Origin: Lutraria lutraria
Lineage: Eukaryota; Mollusca; Bivalvia; Venerida; Mactridae
Reading direction: 5' to 3'
NCBI GenBank assembly: GCA_964023205.1
Contig: OZ026835.1
Location: forward strand, 1,939,053 to 2,003,052
Length of the DNA stretch: 64,000 nt
Shown: positions 48,561 through 59,600 of the stretch, piece by piece
Layout of the letters: each line of letters starts with the position of its first letter
How positions within the stretch are numbered: position 1 is the first letter of the stretch
The notes under the pieces: generated by a model
Told to the model about the DNA's origin: nothing
Databases searched by the model: none
Seen by the model: only the letters and a program-made list of their open reading frames with translations
Position numbers and translations under genes: made by a program

Positions 48561-50567
48561 CACAAAAATAAAACTACAAGTATGTATAACTAACTTGTAT
48601 AGTAAATAAATCAAAATGTAATGGTCGTCGGGATTTATAATCAGAGCAATAGGCGGAATTACAGTCTGTTTATAAATGATTAGTTGTTCTCCCCACCACC
48701 ACGAAAAAATGGCTGACATTTGATAAATAAATCTCTTTAGTTAACAATTATATATGTTTATTTAATGAATGGGGCTTTATTCTTCACAAATCAGGGACTT
48801 AACGCTGGTGTAACAAATATACAGTAGTTATGACACTGTAATTATCAACAAAGTGATAACAACCTGATATCGATGTATATATGTAGTCTAACAGTTTATT
48901 CACAAGTTTGACTGTATTCGATATAATACTTTAAATCTTTTTCCTTTTAAATTGTCAAACTTATCATGAGAGTGACAAGTTTTCGAACCAGTACACATGT
49001 ATCTAAAAATCGACAATTTTCCTTAATTTATCAATGGTTGAAATGACTGTGTCTCTTATTAACATTTTCGAAATCCGTTAACTTAGTTTGTCAAATATGC
49101 GAGCGAGGTTTAAACAGTCTTAATATATTCAATGGATGTGTTTACGTAAATTGTTTAAATCACAATTCAGTCTACTTCATTGAATGCAATTTTAAACGAA
49201 TACATGTAACTTGTGTCAGTAAATAATTCGTACTTGCACTGGTTATTTTGAACGATGGCCGAGTTTTAAATGAACTCGAAGAATTAAAGATTGAAATAAA
49301 TCTATAATCGGTGGAGGATGGACATTAAATCATAAATATTTGATTCATACATGCATCAAAACCTGTGGATTACTTACTAACTATATATTCAAGGAAACAT
49401 GGTGTGATATTTACATGGTGTGATATTTACAACTTGTAAAAGAAGAGCAGGAATGTAGACAAATAATTGTTCCAAGAAAATGTAGTGGATAATTGGTGTA
49501 GCTTTGGATTATATTCACACTTAACAAAAAGGTAAAGTCAAATCGGTGTTAGGGGCCACCTCCGAATAAAGGTCACCCTGGGAATAAATGTCATTCTATT
49601 ATAAAAATCGTCATTGGTGTTTTAGAATAAAAGACCGCCTGTCAATAAAGGCCACATCTTGTCTTTCCCAAGGCTGGTCTTTTCACAAGTTTGACTGCAT
49701 TTTATTTGTACATAGAATAACAGTTCGATTCAGTTCAGTGTATTCACAAAATCGGTAAATGCATACCTTAGATGAAATTAACGAACATTATTTATGAATA
49801 TATACATAGAATTACATTAGAATTGATGTATTAAGATAAGTTTGATATCCAACAATTATAGTATTCGTATTCTCTCTGTAGTTCAGATGTAATTTAGTTA
49901 CGCTTAATTTTGTCCTAACCATTTATTTGTTTGGTTTCTAACCCGACACAGACTTTATCGAACCAGGTAGTTCTATAGAAATTAATCTACCTGATCAAAC
50001 TTAAAGAAGTTGTGTGGTATTATAGTATCATGTACAAATCATTAAATTGTAAGCCTAGTGCCGAAGACCTATATTATACTGTATAGGTAATACGCATAAT
50101 ATATATGCATGTACGAATAATCTGACTTGTAATAATCTTGTAACTGTTAAACAATTTTGAATTGTAATTTAATATACGCGAAATGCATTGTTAATTATTA
50201 TTATTATATAAATATATCAGTATATGTATAAGAATTTATATGATTTATATTTACAATTTATTTTTATTCTGTCACACTGTCTGTCTGTTTACACTTAATC
50301 ATATAATTTCCTCATGTATTTATAAAAGCAAAGGAATTAATAAATTAATCTATCTATCATACACTACTTAGTTCTGTGAAAAACGTACGTATAAAATTTA
50401 ATCTTTTGCTCAACTGATAACAGAACTTTAACCGTTATACATAATAACATTGATTTAACACTTCAGTTAAAAGCTTACTATAATAATCTGAGACACAAAT
50501 TTTATAGGTGCCGAAATTTAAGCAGAATTTTTTTTTTGTATGATTCGATCAATTTCTTCTTTTTCAG
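48561..50567. other. Spacer upstream of the copine coding start
   Basis: AT-rich, no coding region supported. A MITE lies at 49534-49698. The first copine coding exon has an acceptor-like CTTTTTCAG 13 bases before its ATG, so a 5' untranslated exon and promoter probably lie in this stretch, but I cannot place them. Confidence 0.5.
49534..49698. mobile_element. TIR-bearing MITE, copy 6
   Basis: Starts AAAGTCAAATCGGTGTTAG, ends TCACAAGTTTGACTG; internal AATAAAGGTCACCC and TCAATAAAGGCCACA match the family. It lies upstream of the copine gene. Confidence 0.75.
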
Positions 50568-50580
50568 AGACTGTGTCATT

Positions 50581-53500
50581 ATGAATGTTTCAGTGTTAAA
50601 CCATTTAACTGGAAGTACTATAGAACTGTTAATCAGCTGCACGGATCTAGCTGATCTAGATGACTTTACTAAATCCGATCCAATGTGTGTTTTATTCTAT
50701 AAGCAATTCGGACAGTGGAAGGAATTCGGACGTACGGAAGCGATACGGAACACGCTTAATCCAAAGGTAAGACAGTTTGTTAAATGTAGTTTTAGTCACT
50801 TTCGGCAGTAAGCTGTGTTTTAGACCAGATATAAAGAAATGTCTAGTTTCCGCTAACACATCTATCAGTAATTGTTTTTTTTTTACTCCGGAGAAACTGG
50901 ATCAGATAAAAAACATCGACAAGAAAATAAAATGGGCCTGGCTGAAAAAAAGTGTGGGGTCGGCGGGAAAATAGGGTCCGTCCGCTTAGCGGCGGGAAGC
51001 CAAGAAATTTTCTTAGCCTGACATTTCTATATCTATTACTGTTTTTACTGAAAAAGTTGAATGTTTGGTATCAGGGAAAATGTCATCATTACAAACATAG
51101 ACGATGAGTAATTATTCTGTAATCTTTACATTATTTCCTTTTATTTAAACATTCAGACAGACATGTAAACATTTAAGTTACCGTTATTTGAACAGATAAA
51201 AGCAATAAATAAGAATGGATTTATCGAGTGTTTTCAAATACCAAATGCCAAAGTTTAATGCACACCGCGTAGCATATTATTTATTCAGCTTTTATTGACA
51301 AATGACTCATCAAAGGAAAAAGTGACACTTCGAGCCCAAGCATTATGATTTTCGCGTTCATTTCAAACTCATGGTCAAAATTTCGTGCTTTTCTCATAAG
51401 AACTCTGAATAGAAAAATTACCCTTTTCAACATGGTTTAACATTGCACCAAGTACAGAACAGAACATAATATAACATGATTGTATGACATTGTAATAACT
51501 TATGTATGGTTACAAAACATATTGTTTAAACTGGAAACTAAACTTTTATCTTTTGAATATTTTTCGTTGCGTTAGAATGGATTTAATGCCGTTTTTAACA
51601 ACGACATTTCAGTTATATACTGCCGCCGGTTTACCTAACCATCGACTGTATTCTAAGTTACTAACTAATATTAACTTACCCTTCCACGACGAGCTGGCAA
51701 TATAGGAAATTCGTAATTTTGTGAAATTTTCATAGGCTTGAAGGTATGGCCTACCGTGATCGCGATTTGAACCTGAATTACCGGGTTGCTAATCTAGCGC
51801 ACTAACCACTGGAACATAGCTGCAAGCATCCTACCTCTACTGTTACTATCAGTAATCATACAATAAAACCTGAATATTAAGAATACCTTTAAATACAAAA
51901 TATCAGCCACATTGTTGAGGTGTTCACATAATTAAGTGGACGTTAAGAGGTAATTTTGAAAACCAGTCCTAACTTAAGGGGCCGTTATTAAGTAAGAGGT
52001 ATCTCAATAAGGGTTTGTTGTAAATGTGAGTATATGTTAATCTGATACATGTATTACTGTTTCAGTTTGTGGAGAGTTTCATGTTAGAATTTGACCCGGC
52101 TTTACAACATAACTTGATGTTCAGTGTCTACGATATAGACAATAGGTAATGCATGTATCACATATTTTTATGTTTATTAAAGTTTTCATGAGCGTATCAA
52201 CAGAAGCTCCGCCTAATAACATAATTAAGTGGAAAGATCGATGGTCTAGTGATACGCGCTTGACTACTGAACGAAAGCTGTGTGTTCGAATCTCGGCTTC
52301 CACTTCCGAATTTCTTTGAGACGCTTTTTAATGTCGCCACCACACCTGTCATGTACTATGTTTAGAAAATCACAGGTAAAAGGGCGAAAACCGGGCACGA
52401 TAAACAGCAAGAAAATAAGAGTAAAAATAATACACTTATAGTTATTTATTTTCTCTCCCGTATCTCCGGGTAGTCTCTGAAATGACCATATCTGTCCAAT
52501 GGACTGTTAAACAACAAACGAGTTACACAGTTGAATATGACATTTATGTTGTACGATGTTTAACCCAATCAGAATCTATTGATATAAATCATTACAGCTC
52601 TTCTGATCTAAGACAACATGACTTAGTTGGATCTGTGGAGACGACGTTAGCTGAACTTTTGGATCAACATAACGATATCTGTACTGTTTGCAAGACGCTA
52701 CGTGTTCCTGGTAATAATATAGTGAATTCATAGATACCCGAATAATAACTTCATTACATGCATATCTCACAATATCCGCAACAACGGAATAAAAAGGTTT
52801 CTTCTGGAGCAAATACTTGTTTCCGATTTTCAGTATATCCGAATTCGCTAAAACTGTGCTACACTGTATATTTACACATAGTGATCGTTTATGTTAGAAC
52901 TTTATTTCGTCAGTGTTAATTGTTTATTCCATAAGAAATTCACTTCCATAATCTTTAACATGGAAAATGTATACATGTGTGTAATGCATGCAGCTGTCGG
53001 TAAATACTATATTAGAGAAATATTATAACGTATTGGTTTATTGGTCACGGTCTCACGTCCAGTTGACAAAAGCTCTGGCTTTCAAAGAAAATACCTAGCT
53101 ACAGTGGTTGACCAATGTATAAATCTATACAATGTTTACTTTCGTTTTCAAAATGCAACATCAGGACCTTTTGCTCATTTTGAGAGCCGTTTATTTATAG
53201 TTTGCCTTTTTCATGAGTAGTCATAAAGCTTTGTTGGTTTCTTTGGGCATCGCCACCCAAATCTCACCAAGAGTAACAATTGCACCTTCAAATCTCACTT
53301 AGACTCGAAATGTGGTATTGACAGGACTGGTATGCTAACCATGTGGTATTGACAGGACTGGTATGCTAACCATGTGGTATTGACAGGACTGGTATGCTAA
53401 CCATGTGGTATTGACAGGACTGGTATGCTAACCATGTGGTATTGCCAGGACTGGTATGCTAACCATGTGGTATTGACAGGACTGGTATGCTAACCATGTG

Positions 53501-56500
53501 GTATTGACAGGACTGGTATGCTAACCATGTGGTATTGACAGGACTGGTATGCTAACCATGTGGTATTGACAGGACTGGTATGCTAACCATGTGGTATTGC
53601 CAGGACTGGTATGCTAACCATGTGTTATTGACAGGACTGTTATGTTAACCATGTAGTATTGACAGGACTGGTATGCTAACCATGTGGTATTGACAGGACT
53701 GGTATGCTAACCATGTGGTATTGACAGGACTGGTATGCTAACCATGTGGTATTGACAGGACTGGTATGCTAACCATGTGAAAGAAGCACAGTTGTAAATA
53801 TTTAAATAAAAGCCATTTATCGATATATCAGGAATAGTATCAAGTACAATATATAGAATTTTATAAATGTCACAGTACACTAAGATCTACGAAGCTTATT
53901 GTCAATTTATATTTTAACTAGGAGCCTCCAAAGCACGTGGAATTATAAGTATTACGTCAGAAGTTGTCAAGGAGTCACGTGACATGTTATCATTGCACGT
54001 GGGAGGTCACAGACTAATCAAGAGAGGAAAAATTATCTTAACAAAGGTAAATAATTGTCTTTACGAAGGTACATCATTGCCTTAACACAGGTAAATCATT
54101 GTTTTAACGAAGGTAAACAATAAGTGTTTGTGAAACACGGATGCTCCCTCGTTTCCTTGACCATTGACCTATAACTGACCTCAAAATAAACAGGGGTCAA
54201 CCAAATCTGAAGAGCTTAGGCCAAATCGTTCTCTAGTTATTGGTCGGACAAGGTTTGGTTACGGATGGATCGACCGACCGACACGTTCAAAGCAATATAC
54301 CCACTTTTCTTCAAAAGAGGACATAGTTATTGCCTTAACAAATGTACAATTTAATCTTAACAAAGGTAAATCAGTATCTTTAGTCTGTCAAAGAATACGT
54401 ATGTCCAGATAAGAATGTCAATGATGAATATTCTGATGTTATCGATCCTCTGCTTAGCAATTTGTAATACGTATTTAAACAAGTTTGTAAACAATTCAAT
54501 GTGATAGGTAAATGAGATTTAAAACATTTTCTTGTTCACAAGATAAATATTGCATATTATGTTTACACAGCGTACTTGTGGTGGTGATTTGAGTACAAAC
54601 ACTATCGAACAAACATATAACCTAATGTACCTTTCATTTGAATTAAGCACATTTCATTTTTTTATTAATCACTACCCACTTGAACCTAACAGTTTATTTT
54701 GTTAAGATATTAGACAATGTGTTTGAACTTTACAAATGGTTCAATGCTACAGAACATTGTAATCATTAAAGAAAAGTTTATAAAAATGACTTTCATTACA
54801 TTTCAGCCAGATGTTTACTTAGAGATTTCCAGAAGTATCGACAATGTAGCTTATCATCCAATTCTTAGAACGGAAACAATACGGAAAACACAAAATCCAA
54901 GGTAAACAAATGTTAGACACATTGTAAACACATGATATATACCAATAAAACACAGGGCAAACGCATCGTTAACACATTTTAAAGACAAGGCAAATGCATT
55001 GTAAACACGCGTTATTTTAACAAGTGGTAAAAAACGGTAAACACATTGTAAACACGTGGTAATTTAACACATGGTAATTTAACACATGGTAAACGCATGA
55101 CAAACACATGGTAAATACATGGTAAACACATGGTAAACACATGGTAAACACATATAAAAGGTAAATACACCAAAAATAATATTTCAAGAATTTTGAATAA
55201 ATTATATTTTTCTTATTTATGTGTCAGCTGTTATCCCTATCGAGACAATATCATTTCAACTTTAATTTATGAAATCAATATATTCTAGTCTCATGAACGA
55301 TTTTGTAGAGTTAAGTGTTCTGTTTTGCAGATGGCGCCCATTGGAAATAAGTTTACAAAGATTTTGTAATGGTGATTTTGACAGACTTATTGAACTTGCC
55401 GTCTGGCATCACAGGTATATTTTCCTGAAATGATATGTTTTCGATTCTTTCCAATGAATTTAAGTGGGTCTAACGCCGTTTTTACGACGCACATGTTTAC
55501 CTGACCAGTTTTCTTGGACTTTATTCTAACCAGTACTTACTTACCATTCCACAAGGAGCCGACAACAAGGAGCTACACGACTGTCTTTATTCTTTTACTT
55601 CTATTATGAAGTTTCTATTTGTAAAATCTGACGTTCAATGAATCATACCTCATATTCTCAGAAAACTTGTTAATAAAAAACTAGAAAAGTTTTCCCATCA
55701 ATCTATTCTTATTTTTGTTGTAGTCCTATGCATGACCATTTCTCCCCAGACTGACCGATCAGACTTGGCTTCTGGAGTACCGTCAAACCTGTGTTAGTGA
55801 CCACCTCCGAGTAAAGGCCACCCTGTGAATTAAGACCATTCTTTTAGAAACCGTCATTGATTATTCAAAATCAAATGACCTCTGATTAAAGTTAATCTAT
55901 TAGTAAAGGTCATCTTGTCAATTTCCCAAGGATGACCTTTGTTTACAGTGTTTGGCTGTACATAAACTCTTGACTTTTTTATATTTTCCAGCGGTTCTGG
56001 TGATTACAAAATGTTAGGTCGAAAAGTTACTACACTCCGAGAACTGAAAATAGTTAAATCGTAAGTAGAATGAACAGAGATTCCGAATATTTTTCTTAGC
56101 GGGGGGGGGGGGGGGGGCTAAAAAACAATGAAAATGCGCATAGTAACAAGTCTAAACACCATTGATAAAGTCACCAAGAATTTCATCTATATGTATAATA
56201 TATGTATGTGCATTTGTATCTGTTTTGTGGTTAGAGAAACAATATGTAAACATGAATTAAGTTAACAAGTAGGCCTAATTTATTCTACGCCTGCAGAAGT
56301 TAATGAAAATGTACTTGTAATTATTATTATTTTATGAACTGTATCTTGATTTTAACATTTAGTAGCAAAGTAACACATTTTAGCAAAACATAAATTGTGC
56401 ATGTACATGTATGTAAAAGAACAAATTTTGATACAACCCTGATATATTCTTTTATCTGAAAGAAAATCATTTATTTTTAATAATTAAAACATAATGAAAT

Positions 56501-56660
56501 TTAAAGCAAAATATCAAAAACACACTAGTTGCATGATATATCTTGTTATGAACAGGAAGGGAAATTACCAAGAGGTAAGCCTGGCACCAAGAAAAAAGGA
56601 GAAACATAAAGACAGTGTAAAAATAGCAATCTGTGGTCAACTTCGCTTCTTTAAAATACG
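50581..56660 (+). CDS. Copine exons 1-8: C2A and C2B domains
   Basis: Exons: 50581-50766, 52066-52145, 52598-52710, 53922-54046, 54807-54901, 55331-55414, 55992-56060, 56556-56660 (residues 1-285). C2A keeps copine hallmarks: LDDFTKSDPMCVLF (Asp33), TEAIRNTLNPKF, and SVYDIDN (Asp85, Asp87), followed by SSSDLRQHDLVGSVE. C2B is recognisable by TETIRKTQNPRW and by LQRFCNGDFDRLIELAV. Its calcium loops are changed: loop 1 reads GKIILTKPDVYL where the family has an acidic FGKSDP-type loop, and loop 3 reads VWHHSGSGDY (from 224) where the family has a DWDRDG-type loop. C2A may bind calcium; C2B probably does not. Confidence 0.88.
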
Positions 56661-59600
56661 GTGAGTTTTATTATTTGTCACTCTATTTATTGGCCAAGAT
56701 CAAATCGTTTGTTTTATTTGTTTAATTCATTGCAACTGTCATCGTTGATTGACGGGCAGACGGACGTATGGACAGACGAACACACTGATTGCCTGCTTGC
56801 TTCCAATGCCGCGATCGATCGATCGACTGATTGATAATTTGATCCGAGTGTTATCCACTTTGTTTGTTTTTGTATTGTTTTAAGTGATGCTGTGCATTTC
56901 TGTACATATCTTTAATTTAAAAAAGTTTGTTTGCCAAAAAAATAAAAGTGAAATCAAATCGATGTTAAGGGACGTTACATTGTGGAATCTGAGCTAAATG
57001 AAAATTGTTTGAATGACCAATGGCAATAACAATACATGGATGCGGTTCTAAGTTTTCCGGCTTCCGAAGCCGCGAGTGAATCATGTAAACATAGTGTTCA
57101 ACCTGTCCAGTTGCTTTGTTATAACTATTTCAGCATAGATTGTGAATATTCCCTGATAGAATTTGTCCGTGGTGGAATGGATCTTAATCTGATGGTAGGG
57201 GTAGACTTCACGGTAAGATCATCCTATGTTTATCAACACTTGTACATTCGGCAAAATTACGGCGATAAGAAATAAGTGGCTGTCTAATAACGGTATCAAG
57301 TGAAAGAAATGACGATACTAATTTGAATGATACACTTTAAAACATGTGTGCTTATAACGAAGGAGAACAGTTTGTATGACCTGCTAGAATTAATAATTAA
57401 TAATGTGTGCTTAGTACTGCTTACTTTATTGCAGTCGTCCAATGGTAAACAGGAAATGTACCATACTTCTTGACCTAGAGACGCCAAGCGAATCACTAAC
57501 AAACTGGTGTTAATATATAAATATCACATCCCACATAGGGTGATAGAACGTAATGTTCACCCGAGACAAGTAATGTCGACCGAGGCGTGAGCCGAGATTG
57601 ACATTACTTTGTCAAGGGTGAACATTGCGTTCTATCACCCTATGTGGGATGTGATATTTATTTTATTATACCGAACAACACAATAATTAAGAAATACACT
57701 AAATGCAACAAACATGTTAACAAATATAACGAAAACTATAATAGAAATTGAAACGAAGCTTCTTTCTGACATCATAGTTACTTTTGCTGTCAAAATGCCT
57801 ACTGCAAAACCGGATGTCATACTACAATTATATTCTACTAAGTGCCTAAAGTGTCTAGACAAGGATAGTATTCGATACGACAGAGATTGAATAAAACCCG
57901 ACACCCGTTAATATCGTGTGAGCGCGTGAGGGCAGTTTCGTTATGACAAGCGGGCCGAAATGTAATGTCAGAGGGTAACATCACGGATTGTCACCCTCTG
58001 ACGTCACATAAGACTATAGAGTAAGTAAATCACGTGAGGTATAATAATACAAAATGTAATCCTGATCGTCAAAAGTTCTTCCAATAGTAGTGATGAATAA
58101 CAAATGAAATTAACCAAGACCCGAGGTTATAAAACTTTTTAAAATCTCAGCTCTATAAATCTCAACTCCAAACTCAAACACTCAGTTCAGACGGTGGTTA
58201 TAAAACTTTAGTTCTCCACTGACTGGAAGACTGAACTCTATATAACCTCTGGATCAGGTCTGATGGAGTGAACCAAGTGAACATTATCATGTTTTTTGTG
58301 TCTACTAATCCATATATGTCGCTTTCTGCGAGACACTCAAGCGTGAAAGAGCTTTCCTGTACACAGCGCTTGCTTTGCACGAGAATCATGCTCGCTTTGG
58401 TAGTGTGTTGCACAATGAATAGTAGGTTTAAAAAATCACAGTCATTTAACGAATGCGAGTTAATTGTTCCTATATTCAAATTTGTTTTTGCAAACACTTT
58501 TTCAGTGCTGTGATTGGTCAGTTCGAGTCAACTGTGGTCTAATCAATGAGCTCCCTCGGTATAGTTGTCTCGCATAATTTGAAATAAATTCACACCAATT
58601 TTAACGTACATATGTACTTGTGTTCATAAAAGTATCGTGGTATGTCTACGTTGCATAATGAAACTTATTAATTTTCCTTTGAGTTTATAGTTATAAACTT
58701 GCTGTCAATCCTGTCAGTAGCCATCTCCGAATAAATGCCAACCTTTGTAAGGCAATTCCTTTAAAAACCGTAATTTATTATTTAGATAAAAAGAATAGTT
58801 CAAATGAAGTCCAATTGTCAAATAAGGCCACATTTTGTCTTTCCAAAGGGTGGCCGTTGTTCACAGGTTTGACTATACATGTATATTCAATTAGAAACTT
58901 CTCTGTTATGACCTGCTAGAATTGATAATTAATATTAAATATGTGCTCACTTTATTACAGTCTTCTAATGGAAAGCTTGGAGAGAGTCATTGTCTACACG
59001 ATCTTTCAAACAACAAGGTTGGTTTTACAAATTTCGTAGGGGCCGCGGCCCTTGTCAAATGGTAAGTGTGCTGGATTTGTAAGCCGGCGCTCCTGGTTCG
59101 ATTCTCGGTCGCGACAGGTGATACCCTTCCATGAAAATCAACAATGTCGATTTTTCTCCACATGTGGTGATGTTATTGGTTCCTTGTGGAAGGGTCAGTT
59201 AGTACTGGTTAGAATAACGTCCAGGAAAACTTGTTTGGTGAATCGGCCACCGAATGTAACTGAAAAACTCTACATTACAATGTAATGTATTGTCCCAGGT
59301 ACATTTTCTTAAAATGGTTTCAATGAAAGACTTTATTAAGTAAACTTAATTACAGAGGTGTAGCTTTATTGATTTCAAAATTATCGCGGAAACCCAACCC
59401 AGACAATAATTTTATCCTTCAGTATATTTTATGCATGTCGATTGTTTGAACTGTATTATCATGCTGAGTAATTCTTAATTCTATTGTCAGGATAATGAAT
59501 ATATCGAAGTTTTGGAGAGTTTATGTGCCATGGTTGCTAACTGTAACAAATTTCAAAGAATGTCAATGTTTGGATTTGGTGCAAGGGTAGACAACACTGA

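Noticed and set aside
50777..50974. Open frame ending in a basic KKIKWAWLKK stretch
   Set aside because: It crosses a GC-rich repeat-like patch within copine intron 1 and has no donor or acceptor in a matching phase that I could support.
53310..53779. Regular 31-bp repeats suggestive of a CRISPR array
   Set aside because: Units are head to tail with no unique spacers, in an animal intron; it is a minisatellite.
58198..58513. Open frames on both strands in a copine intron
   Set aside because: They overlap each other, match nothing, and lie in repeat-rich intron sequence.
59041..59110. Possible tRNA gene
   Set aside because: A and B boxes are present, but the anticodon loop is too large and the acceptor stem poor; the sequence continues as a SINE body.
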